Positions 8,775 to 15,963 of a stretch of 64,000 nucleotides of DNA are shown here, piece after piece. Position numbers and translations under genes: made by a program. The DNA comes from an uncultured Cohaesibacter sp. (lineage in GTDB: Bacteria > Pseudomonadota > Alphaproteobacteria > Rhizobiales > Cohaesibacteraceae): the NCBI RefSeq assembly GCF_963678225.1, contig NZ_OY782764.1, positions 2,299,001 through 2,363,000 of the forward strand, in the 5' to 3' direction. Each line of letters opens with the position of its first letter. Within the stretch, counting starts at the first letter, position 1. Below the pieces are notes generated by a model, which searched no databases, was not told the origin of the DNA, and worked only from the letters and a program-made list of their open reading frames with translations.

Positions 8775-9647
8775 TTATTTCAGCCAGCTGATCTGCTCGT
8801 CTTCGGCTTCATAAGCCGGCATGCTTTCCAGCTGTGCCTGAGTGAACGGGGTGTAGACATGCAGGGCACCCTGCGCGTCGGCATAAACATTCAGCTTGTC
8901 AGCTTCCAGTTCAACCGGCTTGGCGTTGATGCCAAGGAAACCACCCACGTCAACGATGTAGGCTTCAACCTGCTCGTCGCTATCAAGGATCACGTCGCCG
9001 ACTTCGCCAATCTCGTTCAGCTCTTCACCATAAACAGAGGTGCCAATCAACTGATCGGTGCTCAGCTTGTTCTGATCGATAACCAGCATTTCTGCATTGG
9101 CCAAGGTTGTTACGCCGTCACGGCTGAACTCTGGGGCAGCTTCCAGCTCGTCCTTGGTTGAGGCCATAACCAGATGGCGCTCGTTGTCCCACGTCATCCA
9201 CTGCAGACGGCTGAAGTCAACGGCAACATCTTTTTCACCGAGACCGACAAAGCCACCAACGCCGACAACAGCAGCTTCAACAGATCCGTTCTTGTCCAAT
9301 ACGATGTCGTTGATATCACCGATAATGGTACGCACACCGTCAACATCCTTCACCGAGGAGTAGATGGTTTCGCCCATCAGGCCGCTGGCGAGAATCTGGC
9401 CTGGCTTGGCAGACAGATATCCGTTCTCGCTCATTGTTGCATCGCTGGAGACATCCTTTGTAAAGATGCTGAATTCCATCGTCGCACGGGGCACCAGATC
9501 TTCACCCGACTTTTCAGACTGCGCATTCATTTCGGTCTGCGCCTTGGAGTCATTCATCTGGGAGGTTTTGTTTGAATTGTCCATGGCAACGGCGCCAGTA
9601 GACATAAGAGCAACCAAAGCGGTCGTAGCAATAAACTTGTAATTCAT
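8775..9647 (-). CDS. Exported protein with two PRC-barrel domains
   Basis: 290 residues. An N-terminal signal peptide (MNYKFIATTALVALMSTGAVA) is followed by a polar Ser/Asn/Gln/Glu linker. Two PRC-barrel repeats follow, each with a GETIYSS- or GTSVYGE-like opening, a D-D-I/V-L-D turn (INDIVLDKNGSVEA and VGDVILDSDEQVEA) and a VGGF(V/L)G(L/I) end. Such proteins are common in the alphaproteobacterial envelope, often stress-induced; their biochemical role is unknown. The ATG at 9647 has GAGGAGAGG upstream; the longer frame adds 18 non-signal residues. An exact EcfG promoter 90 nt upstream puts it in the general stress regulon. Confidence 0.85.
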   Translation of the reverse strand: MNYKFIATTALVALMSTGAVAMDNSNKTSQMNDSKAQTEMNAQSEKSGEDLVPRATMEFSIFTKDVSSDATMSENGYLSAKPGQILASGLMGETIYSSVKDVDGVRTIIGDINDIVLDKNGSVEAAVVGVGGFVGLGEKDVAVDFSRLQWMTWDNERHLVMASTKDELEAAPEFSRDGVTTLANAEMLVIDQNKLSTDQLIGTSVYGEELNEIGEVGDVILDSDEQVEAYIVDVGGFLGINAKPVELEADKLNVYADAQGALHVYTPFTQAQLESMPAYEAEDEQISWLK

Positions 9648-9738
9648 AATTCCTCTCCTCGTAAATTTTCTCGTTAGTCGAAAGGATACTGTTCTTATCA
9701 AAGAATAAGATTTGTATCCTCTCTGCTTGCAGGAGTAA

Positions 9739-9763
9739 AACGAGTGGGAATTGGGTTTGTTCC
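9739..9763 (-). promoter_or_regulatory. EcfG promoter of the PRC-barrel gene
   Basis: Exact GGAAC (9759-9763), 16 nt, CGTT (9739-9742) on the minus strand, giving a leader of about 85 nt. Confidence 0.8.
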
Positions 9764-9801
9764 GATTTTTTTATGAAAATATAATTTCGGGAGTCATAAA
9801 A

Positions 9802-11283
9802 CTATTGGGTAGGCATATCAATTTTGGCGATAATACCGGACTTTTCGTAATCTATATGCACGTTACTGCCGATAATCTTATTCAAACTGTGCTCGATCAG
9901 AATTGAGCCAAAGCCTTTGCGTCTTTCTTCGCTGAGCGCCGGGCCTCCGGTCTCTTTCCAGAGGATCGACAACATTTTCTGACCATGTACGGCAGGGGAG
10001 GCGGTAATCGATATCTCGAGGCGGCCCTCGCGCTGAGAGAGAGCACCATATTGCATGGCATTGGTGGCAAGCTCATGGATAACCAGCCCCAGAGCAATGG
10101 CCGCATCGGCATTGATGGCGATGGGTTCGGCTTCGATGGTCACCTGCTCTGCATAGTGGCTGGCATAGGGTTTAACCTGTGTCTGGATGAGGCTCACCAG
10201 ATCGATGTCTTCCCATTCCTGATCCGAAAGCAGGCCGTGAGATGTGGCAAGTGCTGCCAACCGCCCCGAAAAGGCGCGTGTAAAGCGCTCCGGCGATTGG
10301 GAATGGCGCAAGGTTTGGCTGGCAAGGGACTGCAGAATAGCCAGCATATTCTTCACTCTGTGATTGACCTCGCGCAACAACAGGCGCGTCTTGTCTTCGC
10401 TGCGTTTGCTTTCTGTGAGGTCTATGGCCACGCCGAGGATCTTTTTGGGCTTGCCTTCATGATCCCGTTCGAACACATGCCCCAGAGCGAGCACATATCG
10501 CCCCGTGCTGCGGGCGCGGAACTCGACACTGACATCCTCGTCAGAGGCAACCATATTGGTGACCTCATGCTTGATGCGGGACAGATCGTCTGGATCTATC
10601 TGGCGAAACAGGCGCGCTCCAGTCACCGTACCGACATCCTGAAGGCCCAGCAACTGACGCATCAAAGGATCGCATTCGATGATCTGCTCATCCTTATCCC
10701 AGCTCCAGGTCGCTACCTGGCCAGCTTTGAGAGCCAAAGCATAACGAACATTGGCGCGCGACAGGTCAAACTCGGACATGCTGCGCGCCCGGGCTGACTG
10801 TTTCAACTCGAACATTGAGGCGATCAATTGAGCCGACCGTTCCAACAGATCGTCATTTCTGGCGGCCCACACGGCGGTGTGGTCGGACTCATCCATCAAA
10901 CATAGACTGCCGATCGGATAATCGGAGACCATGATTGGAATGCCCCAAACACGGCCATGATAGTCGTTTTGCTTTAATATGGGTGGCAAAGGAGAAAGAG
11001 ACCATTGATCGCGTTCAACGAGACAAGAGATGGAAACCGCATCGGTCACATCGGTGCGTGGTGTCTCGTCACACGAGCAGGCCTGATACAGCACTTCGCC
11101 GTTTTTGACCACTGCGATAAAAGCGGTATCTGCCCCGGTCTGTGCTCTGATCATGTCTATGAGGGTATTAAAATCTGTGTCCGGCATAAGACCGATTCCA
11201 CAAACCTGTTCGACGGCTTTCAGGCGTCCTTCATCCTGCACCAACGCAAGCAACTCTTTGTGCATGAAATTCAAATCGATCAT
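9802..11283 (-). CDS. GAF-PAS HWE-family histidine kinase
   Basis: Soluble sensor kinase of 493 residues. A GAF-like domain (about 20-160) with a Cys-containing segment (YQACSCDE) is followed by a PAS domain (about 180-290, ending in LGVAIDLTESKR), then an HWE/HisKA_2 domain with phosphoacceptor His308 in LLLREVNHRVKNML. The ATPase domain has ELATNAMQYGALS and the WKE signature in LSILWKETGGP. No membrane segment. HWE/HisKA_2 kinases typically phosphorylate PhyR in the general stress response, and the gene has its own EcfG promoter 3 kb from phyR, so it is a good candidate for a PhyR kinase under positive feedback (inference). Ligand unknown. Confidence 0.9.
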   Translation of the reverse strand: MIDLNFMHKELLALVQDEGRLKAVEQVCGIGLMPDTDFNTLIDMIRAQTGADTAFIAVVKNGEVLYQACSCDETPRTDVTDAVSISCLVERDQWSLSPLPPILKQNDYHGRVWGIPIMVSDYPIGSLCLMDESDHTAVWAARNDDLLERSAQLIASMFELKQSARARSMSEFDLSRANVRYALALKAGQVATWSWDKDEQIIECDPLMRQLLGLQDVGTVTGARLFRQIDPDDLSRIKHEVTNMVASDEDVSVEFRARSTGRYVLALGHVFERDHEGKPKKILGVAIDLTESKRSEDKTRLLLREVNHRVKNMLAILQSLASQTLRHSQSPERFTRAFSGRLAALATSHGLLSDQEWEDIDLVSLIQTQVKPYASHYAEQVTIEAEPIAINADAAIALGLVIHELATNAMQYGALSQREGRLEISITASPAVHGQKMLSILWKETGGPALSEERRKGFGSILIEHSLNKIIGSNVHIDYEKSGIIAKIDMPTQ

Positions 11284-11435
11284 CTCAACTTAGGCCTCAA
11301 GAGAGAATATGACCCTTTTTCTCGGTGTCGTGTTTTTCCTTTTCAACGAGCGTATCGTTGCTTTTTTTTATCAAGCTTGCTTGCGGACATTCAGGGAAGA
11401 ATAAAGGTACGCGCACGCGAGCGATTCATGTTTCT

Positions 11436-11460
11436 AACGCATGGAATATCGAATGGTTCC
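11436..11460 (-). promoter_or_regulatory. EcfG promoter of the GAF-PAS kinase gene
   Basis: Exact GGAAC (11456-11460), 16 nt, CGTT (11436-11439) on the minus strand. The leader would be about 145 nt. Confidence 0.75.
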
Positions 11461-11494
11461 GAAAAATTTGAAATAAAAATAATTCGAGAATTCA

Positions 11495-11520
11495 GGAACA
11501 AAGGCCGGTTTGTGCGCATT
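11495..11520 (+). promoter_or_regulatory. Probable EcfG promoter of the DUF883/YqjE/dps region
   Basis: GGAAC (11495-11499), 17 nt, CATT (11517-11520): one mismatch from CGTT. It faces the DUF883 gene 47 nt away and lies back to back with the kinase promoter. Confidence 0.5.
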
Positions 11521-11566
11521 GGTTAGGTGTCTGACGAACACAAACATCGAAACAGGAGATTGCGTT

Positions 11567-11887
11567 ATGGCTGTTGCCAACAACAAAAGCGAATCCACAA
11601 AAGATGCTGACCTGAACAAGCAGATTGAAGAGCTTCGCAGCGACATCGCAAGCATTACGGAACTGCTCGCCAAACGCGGTTCTGAAGATGTGATCAATTT
11701 GCAGGATCGTGCCCGAGGCGCCGCAAAAACCGCCGTAGAAAAAGCACAGGAAAAGCTGACCGACCTTAACGACGACGCTGGTCGCGCTGAAGCACGCATG
11801 ATGCTTGAAATCCGTAAAAAGCCGCTGGCCGCTGTCGGTCTGGCCGCTGGTGTCGGCTTTCTGGCTGCCCTGATGGTTCGTAAATAA
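11567..11887 (+). CDS. ElaB/YqjD/DUF883-family membrane-anchored protein
   Basis: 106 residues. A long amphipathic, helix-forming N-terminal part (NKQIEELRSDIASITELLA) ends in a C-terminal hydrophobic segment (KPLAAVGLAAGVGFLAAL) and a basic tip (MVRK). This is the layout of ElaB/YqjD proteins, inner-membrane-tethered and in E. coli ribosome-associated, induced under general stress. I chose the ATG at 11567 because ACAGGAG precedes it; the upstream frame lacks a ribosome site. The YqjE-like gene follows after 3 nt. This pairing parallels yqjD-yqjE of E. coli. Confidence 0.85.
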   Translation: MAVANNKSESTKDADLNKQIEELRSDIASITELLAKRGSEDVINLQDRARGAAKTAVEKAQEKLTDLNDDAGRAEARMMLEIRKKPLAAVGLAAGVGFLAALMVRK

Positions 11888-11890
11888 CCC

Positions 11891-12310
11891 ATGGGCGCTC
11901 TGGTCTCCATATTGGCCGATCTGGCAGGCCCCGGCATAAAGCGAGAGCTTAAAGGGGGCGCTGAGGACGGGCTGTTGATTTTTGCAGCCTTCCTCGCCGG
12001 CCTCATTGGCGCAGGCTTCGGGCTGCTGGCACTGTTTATCGTGCTTGAGCGCTATCTTGGCGCCTTGGAGGCGTCAATCATTCTGGCTGCTCTGGCGTTT
12101 CTGTCCAGTGCGTTGGTGCTCTACTTGCTTGCGCGCCGCCGCAAGCGTCGGGCGCGGATCAGAGCGGCAGCACGCGCTGCATCCAGCTCCGATCTGGCAA
12201 CGGTGCAGGCTGTCTTTCAGATCGTAAGTGCTTCTCCGTTGCTGATGATGGCGCTCGGGGCTGGCATTACAGCCGCAGGCTACGTCACGCGCAAGCGCTC
12301 ACCAAAATAA
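11891..12310 (+). CDS. YqjE-like (phage_holin_3_6) membrane protein
   Basis: 139 residues with two close hydrophobic hairpin helices (LLIFAAFLAGLIGAGFGLLA and ASIILAALAFLSSALVLYLLA), a strongly basic loop (RRRKRRARIR) and a third hydrophobic stretch near the end. This matches the family named holin superfamily III, which in free-living bacteria is a chromosomal YqjE-type envelope protein and not a lysis gene. It follows the DUF883 gene by 3 nt and precedes dps, so it is read here as a stress-response membrane protein. Exact role unknown. Confidence 0.8.
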   Translation: MGALVSILADLAGPGIKRELKGGAEDGLLIFAAFLAGLIGAGFGLLALFIVLERYLGALEASIILAALAFLSSALVLYLLARRRKRRARIRAAARAASSSDLATVQAVFQIVSASPLLMMALGAGITAAGYVTRKRSPK

Positions 12311-12419
12311 CGAGGCGCTGTGCGCCACAAAAACGAGCGACAGGATGCCCGTCGAACGAGGGGCGTCAGTCCGACTGTGTGCCCTATTGACGAAACGATT
12401 TTAGAAAGGACCCTTCATT

Positions 12420-12929
12420 ATGACTGTACAAGCTGTATTGCAAACCACTCCAGGTGAAGCCGGAATCAACAACGGCTTGGATGAAACCTACCGTAAAGAC
12501 ATGGCCGAGGCTCTGTCCGATATTCTGGGGGCGACCTACAAGCTTACCGTGGTAAGCCATATCTACCACTGGAACGTGGTGGGTCCGCTTTTCAAGTCGT
12601 TGCATGAGCTGACAGAAGAACATTATAACGACCTGTTTGCCGCTGCCGACGAAATTGCCGAGCGCATTCGTGCTCTCGATGCCCTTGCGCCAGTCAAAGG
12701 AGCCAATTTCGGCAACTTCATGCCTGAGCGCGGCGACGTGAAAGACCTCAAGGCGCAGGATATGGTGGAAGATCTCATCGCCATGCATGAAGAACTTGTG
12801 CGCACCATGCGCCGCGCTGGTGAATCGGCCGGGGATGCGGGAGACCTAGTGACCGAAGATATGTTGACTGGTCGCCTGACCTTCCATGAGAAAGCCCTCT
12901 GGATGCTGAGAGCGATCGTTAGCGATTGA
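12420..12929 (+). CDS. dps: Dps-family DNA-protection ferritin
   Basis: Forms a dodecameric shell that oxidises and stores iron and shields DNA in starvation and oxidative stress. The inter-subunit ferroxidase site is visible: SHIYHWNVVGPLFKSLHELTEEHYNDLF (residues 46-73, split here by role) supplies His50 and His62, and acidic residues follow in AAADEIAERIRALD. 169 residues, normal length. AAGGA precedes the ATG. It lies 109 nt after the YqjE-like gene in the stress-response region; I see no separate EcfG promoter, so it may be read through from upstream or have a promoter I do not recognise. A terminator follows. Confidence 0.95.
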   Translation: MTVQAVLQTTPGEAGINNGLDETYRKDMAEALSDILGATYKLTVVSHIYHWNVVGPLFKSLHELTEEHYNDLFAAADEIAERIRALDALAPVKGANFGNFMPERGDVKDLKAQDMVEDLIAMHEELVRTMRRAGESAGDAGDLVTEDMLTGRLTFHEKALWMLRAIVSD

Positions 12930-12967
12930 TCATGCGGGCCTTTTACAGACCTGACTTAGAATTCTAT

Positions 12968-13003
12968 CCCTCCTCATTTACGCCGAATGAGGAGGGGTTT
13001 TTT
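12968..13003 (+). terminator. Terminator after dps
   Basis: Eleven-base-pair stem (12968-12978 with 12986-12996), 7-nt loop, seven Ts. Confidence 0.92.
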
Positions 13004-13162
13004 ATGCGCTGCTCCCTTTAGTTCCCTGTCGCCCTCTGCTGCTCCCTACTGCTGCAGCCGAGTCTGCAGAGAGTGCCTCAGCAGTGGTGGGCAAGGCTCT
13101 TCACATTCGACAGGGTGCATATATAGGGAGCGAAGGGGTGCGAGGAGAATGGCTGATACAGG

Positions 13163-13200
13163 AAAAGAAAAACCCGACGTGCCACAAAGGCACATCGGGT
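13163..13200 (-). terminator. Terminator after ecfG
   Basis: On the minus strand a 12-bp stem with one mismatch (13189-13200 with 13172-13183) is followed by TTTTTCTTTT. Confidence 0.85.
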
Positions 13201-13254
13201 GAATGGAGACAGTAGCATTTGGTTCTAAAGAAAATTATGTCAGGAGGGTTGGGA

Positions 13255-13809
13255 TTAGCTTACAAAGGCTTGAGAAACGACTGAGGCGGCAGAATTGTCC
13301 GGATGGTAATTGCCATCTTCTTCCAGCGACAAAAGCTCCTGAAGGTGAGCACGTGCGCGGTTGACGCGGCTTTTGATCGTTCCGACCTTGCAGTCACAGA
13401 TCTCTGCTGCTTCCTCGTAGGACATGCCAGACGCTCCCACCAGAATGATCGCCTCGCGTTGATTGTCTGGCAGCTTGGACAGCGCATTGCGAAAATCTTG
13501 CAAGTCCATCTGTCCATGTTGGGCAGGTTGAATGGAAAGGCTCTCCGTGAAGGTGCCTTCACTATCCTGAATCTCACGGCCGCTCTTGCGCATCTGGCTG
13601 TAGAATTCATTGCGCAGGATGGTGAAGAGCCAGGCACGCATATTGGTGCCAGCCTCGAAGCTATCCTGTTTGGACCAGGCTTTCATCACCGTATCCTGAA
13701 CCAGATCGTCGGCGCGGTCATGCTTGCCGCACAGAGACATGGCAAAGGCACGCAAGCTTGGAAGCACTGAGAGCATCTCGCGCTTGAAACTGTTGTCAGC
13801 ATTTTGCAT
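13255..13809 (-). CDS. ecfG: General stress response ECF sigma factor EcfG
   Basis: 184 residues with the two ECF sigma domains: region 2 (about 10-80; RADDLVQDTVMKAWSKQDSFEAGTNMRAWLFTILRN) recognises the -10, and region 4 (about 105-165; LPDNQREAIILVGASGMSYEEAAEICDCKVGTIKSRVNRAR) recognises GGAAC. (The long stretches are cited by position: residues 32-66 and 110-150.) The adjacent anti-sigma gene nepR ends 9 nt upstream and the response regulator phyR is divergent, the classic alphaproteobacterial layout. The pair has its own exact EcfG promoter, so it is autoregulated. A terminator follows. Very likely it drives the other GGAAC-CGTT promoters of this window. Confidence 0.96.
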   Translation of the reverse strand: MQNADNSFKREMLSVLPSLRAFAMSLCGKHDRADDLVQDTVMKAWSKQDSFEAGTNMRAWLFTILRNEFYSQMRKSGREIQDSEGTFTESLSIQPAQHGQMDLQDFRNALSKLPDNQREAIILVGASGMSYEEAAEICDCKVGTIKSRVNRARAHLQELLSLEEDGNYHPDNSAASVVSQAFVS

Positions 13810-13818
13810 CTTGAGCGT

Positions 13819-14040
13819 TTACCTCTCACCAAGGCTGTTGGCAGCCCGTTCGGCTTCATCCAGCTGTTCGAGCAAATCCAGAAAACGATCTGGAATGGCT
13901 TCCTGCTCGGTTTGGGTATATAGCGCCTTTAGCTTTTGGGCGATGGCGCCGTTCGGATCCAACTCTTCATTTGGCTGAACGGCTCCCCCCAACATGTCGG
14001 ACGCGCTCAGAATGCCCGATTTTTTTTCATCATTTATCAT
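13819..14040 (-). CDS. nepR: Anti-sigma factor NepR
   Basis: 73 residues. The conserved helices are present: IAQKLKALYTQTEQEAIPDRF then LLEQLDEAE, the NepR signature (LRxxYxxxxxExIPDRFxxLLxxLD). NepR holds EcfG inactive until phosphorylated PhyR captures NepR through its sigma-like domain (known for the family). It is the first gene of nepR-ecfG, with an AAAGG ribosome site before the ATG and an exact EcfG promoter 50 nt upstream. Flanking N- and C-terminal residues are polar and presumably disordered. Confidence 0.95.
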   Translation of the reverse strand: MINDEKKSGILSASDMLGGAVQPNEELDPNGAIAQKLKALYTQTEQEAIPDRFLDLLEQLDEAERAANSLGER

Positions 14041-14087
14041 TTAGAACACCTTTAGAGGCCAAGGAATTGTCTCGGTCTTGCTACAAA

Positions 14088-14112
14088 AACGCCCCATTTT
14101 CAAAAAAGTTCC
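14088..14112 (-). promoter_or_regulatory. EcfG promoter of nepR-ecfG
   Basis: Exact GGAAC (14108-14112), 16 nt, CGTT (14088-14091) on the minus strand. A second GGAAC on the plus strand (14121-14125) faces phyR, so the two -35 elements form an inverted repeat with an 8-nt centre. The plus-strand copy has no good CGTT at 16-17 nt (GATT or ATTG instead). Confidence 0.88.
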
Positions 14113-14203
14113 GCAAAGTTGGAACTTTTTTTTTGCTGGCGGATTGTATCGATATACTACATTCTCGATTTTACGATCGATACTATCAAGGAGAGGATTA
14201 TAG

Positions 14204-14986
14204 ATGACGCTTTCTACACGTGTTGCCGCGCATCTTCCCTATCTTCGTCGCTACGCACGCGCTGTGACAGGATCTCAAACATCTGGTGATGCCTTTGTGG
14301 CCGCCACTCTGGAGGCGTTGATTGCAGACGTTTCTGTTTTCCCGAAGGCCAGCAGTGATCGCGTTTCGCTCTATAAGCTGTTTTCTGATCTTTATCGAAG
14401 AGCCAATGTTGAAGTTCCGCCCGCCAAATCCCCTTATGGATGGGAGAGTCGCGCGCAAACCAACTTGCAAAATGTGCCACCGGCTCCACGCCAGGCCTTC
14501 TTGCTGGCTTCTGTCGAAGAATTCACCCCTGAAGACATCGCGGTTGTTCTGGGCGTGGAAGAAGGGACTGTGCCTGATCTGCTCAATGAAGCTTCCGAGC
14601 TCATTTCCAAGCAGGTGGCGACCGACATCATGATCATCGAGGACGAGCCTTTGATTGCGATGGACATCGAACAGATGGTCGAAAGCCTTGGGCATAGGGT
14701 TACAGGCATCGCGCGGACCTATGACGAGGCGATTGAACTTTACAACAGCGACAAGCCCAAAATGGTTCTCGCCGATATTCAGCTTGCAGACGGATCTTCG
14801 GGCATTGATGCAGTCAACGACATTCTCAAGGATAGCGATATTCCCGTGATCTTCATCACTGCTTTCCCGGAACGTCTGCTGACTGGCGAACGCCCTGAGC
14901 CGACCTTCCTGGTCACCAAGCCATTCAACGAAGACATGGTCAAGGCATTGATCAGTCAGGCTCTGTTCTTTGAAAGGACATCATAA
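14204..14986 (+). CDS. phyR: Anti-anti-sigma response regulator PhyR
   Basis: 260 residues: an N-terminal sigma-like domain (about 1-125; PPAPRQAFLLASVEEFTPEDIA is its region-4 mimic) and a C-terminal receiver domain (about 138-258) with phosphoacceptor Asp191 in LADIQLADG, acidic pocket IIEDEP and the Lys of VTKPFN. The FATGUY-type segment VIFITAFPERLLTG identifies it as a PhyR-class receiver. When phosphorylated it releases its sigma-like domain to bind NepR and free EcfG. GGAGAGG precedes the ATG. Divergent from nepR-ecfG. Confidence 0.97.
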   Translation: MTLSTRVAAHLPYLRRYARAVTGSQTSGDAFVAATLEALIADVSVFPKASSDRVSLYKLFSDLYRRANVEVPPAKSPYGWESRAQTNLQNVPPAPRQAFLLASVEEFTPEDIAVVLGVEEGTVPDLLNEASELISKQVATDIMIIEDEPLIAMDIEQMVESLGHRVTGIARTYDEAIELYNSDKPKMVLADIQLADGSSGIDAVNDILKDSDIPVIFITAFPERLLTGERPEPTFLVTKPFNEDMVKALISQALFFERTS

Positions 14987-15007
14987 GAAAAAATGCTGAT
15001 ACAGCAT

Positions 15008-15033
15008 GGAACAAACCTTTGGCATGAATCGTT
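15008..15033 (+). promoter_or_regulatory. EcfG promoter of the DUF1328 gene
   Basis: Exact GGAAC (15008-15012), 17 nt, CGTT (15030-15033) on the plus strand, with the start codon 30 nt beyond the -10. Confidence 0.85.
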
Positions 15034-15062
15034 TTATTGGTGTAGTGCAAAGGAGAAATAAC

Positions 15063-15227
15063 ATGCTTTATTATGCTTTGGTGTTCTTTATTGTCGCAAT
15101 TGTTGCGGGTGTACTTGGGTTCGGCGGTATTGCCGGAGCGTCGGCCGGGATCGCTCAGATCTTGTTCTTCCTCTTCTTGGCATTCCTCGTCATCTCCCTG
15201 TTGATGCATCTGGTTCGCGGTCGATAG
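15063..15227 (+). CDS. DUF1328 (YtjA-like) small membrane protein
   Basis: 54 residues with two transmembrane helices ([20 protein letters not shown] and [19 protein letters not shown]) and a basic tip (VRGR). The GFGGIAG turn is typical of DUF1328. Function unknown; family members are small stress-associated inner-membrane proteins. AAAGGAG precedes the ATG at 15063; the longer frame from 15006 would start inside the promoter. An exact EcfG promoter and a terminator make it a single-gene member of the general stress regulon. Confidence 0.9.
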   Translation: MLYYALVFFIVAIVAGVLGFGGIAGASAGIAQILFFLFLAFLVISLLMHLVRGR

Positions 15228-15254
15228 AGACGACAGGCCAACACATCTCTCACA

Positions 15255-15290
15255 AAAAGCGGTCCTGCCAGATCAGGGCCGCTTTTCTTT
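15255..15290 (+). terminator. Terminator after the DUF1328 gene
   Basis: Thirteen-base-pair stem with one mismatch (15255-15267 with 15274-15286) and a T-rich tail. Confidence 0.88.
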
Positions 15291-15405
15291 TTGCTAAGTT
15301 GCAAAGCGCCTCAGAAGGGACAGACTTCCCCAAAGAAACACCTGACCGAAACGAAAGCCGACAAGATTGAGCTTGGACGGGTCTGAATGCCTCCGGAAAA
15401 GACAT

Positions 15406-15432
15406 AAAAAAACGGAGCCCGCTAAGGCTCCG
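15406..15432 (-). terminator. Terminator after the CsbD gene
   Basis: Seven-base-pair stem (15413-15419 with 15426-15432), followed on the minus strand by seven Ts. Confidence 0.85.
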
Positions 15433-15462
15433 CTTTATCCCGATCGGGGTAGGTCAGTGCGA

Positions 15463-15660
15463 TCAGTGACGCGCGATCCATTCGTCGATTTCACGTTCCA
15501 CTTCCTCTTCCTGCTTGCCATACAGCTCCTGTAGCTTGCCTGCCAGAGCCTTCCGGTTGCCTGCGATCACATCGACATCGTCATTGGTCAAGCGGCCCCA
15601 CTGTGCCTGCGCATTGCCTTTAACCTGTTCCCAATTGCCTTCAATCTGATTCCAGTTCAT
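15463..15660 (-). CDS. CsbD-family stress protein
   Basis: 65 residues. The CsbD signature is complete: MNWNQIEGNWEQVKGNAQ, then WGRLTNDDVDVIAGNRKALAG and a charged C-terminal helix. Small soluble proteins of this family are strongly induced by general stress sigma factors in many bacteria; their molecular role is not known. GAAGGAG lies before the ATG, an exact EcfG promoter 60 nt upstream and a terminator downstream. Confidence 0.95.
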   Translation of the reverse strand: MNWNQIEGNWEQVKGNAQAQWGRLTNDDVDVIAGNRKALAGKLQELYGKQEEEVEREIDEWIARH

Positions 15661-15715
15661 AGCGTCTCTCCTTCTTTGATTCGTCGTAAGATCGCTTTGC
15701 GATCCTCACCTAATC

Positions 15716-15740
15716 AACGTGTGGGGGCAGGGAACGTTCC
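15716..15740 (-). promoter_or_regulatory. EcfG promoter of the CsbD gene
   Basis: Exact GGAAC (15736-15740), 16 nt, CGTT (15716-15719) on the minus strand. The -35 is half of a palindrome GGAACGTTCC, but the plus-strand half has no CGTT at the right distance. Confidence 0.85.
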
Positions 15741-15963
15741 GAGAAATAGAGGAGATTCAGATAGAAATCCTGATCTTGGCGCACTATTTGCGTCGGGTAA
15801 AATTTTCCTCAGAAGACATAATTAATAAGCTTTTGTTTGGCCTGTATTGTTTTCGGGGATGAAGTGTTTTTCTGCTGCCAAATTTTTGTAAGCTTCCTAT
15901 AATCAAAAAGTTGCCTTGAAAGGGCGCTATTCCGTTCTTCAGAACATTCAAACTCACCATGGT

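Noticed and set aside
11891-12310. Phage holin and hence a prophage
   Set aside because: The family includes chromosomal YqjE-type proteins; the neighbours are stress genes and no phage gene is present.
14121-14145. Full EcfG promoter for phyR
   Set aside because: GGAAC is present, but the -10 at 16-17 nt is GATT or ATTG rather than CGTT; kept only as part of a finding.
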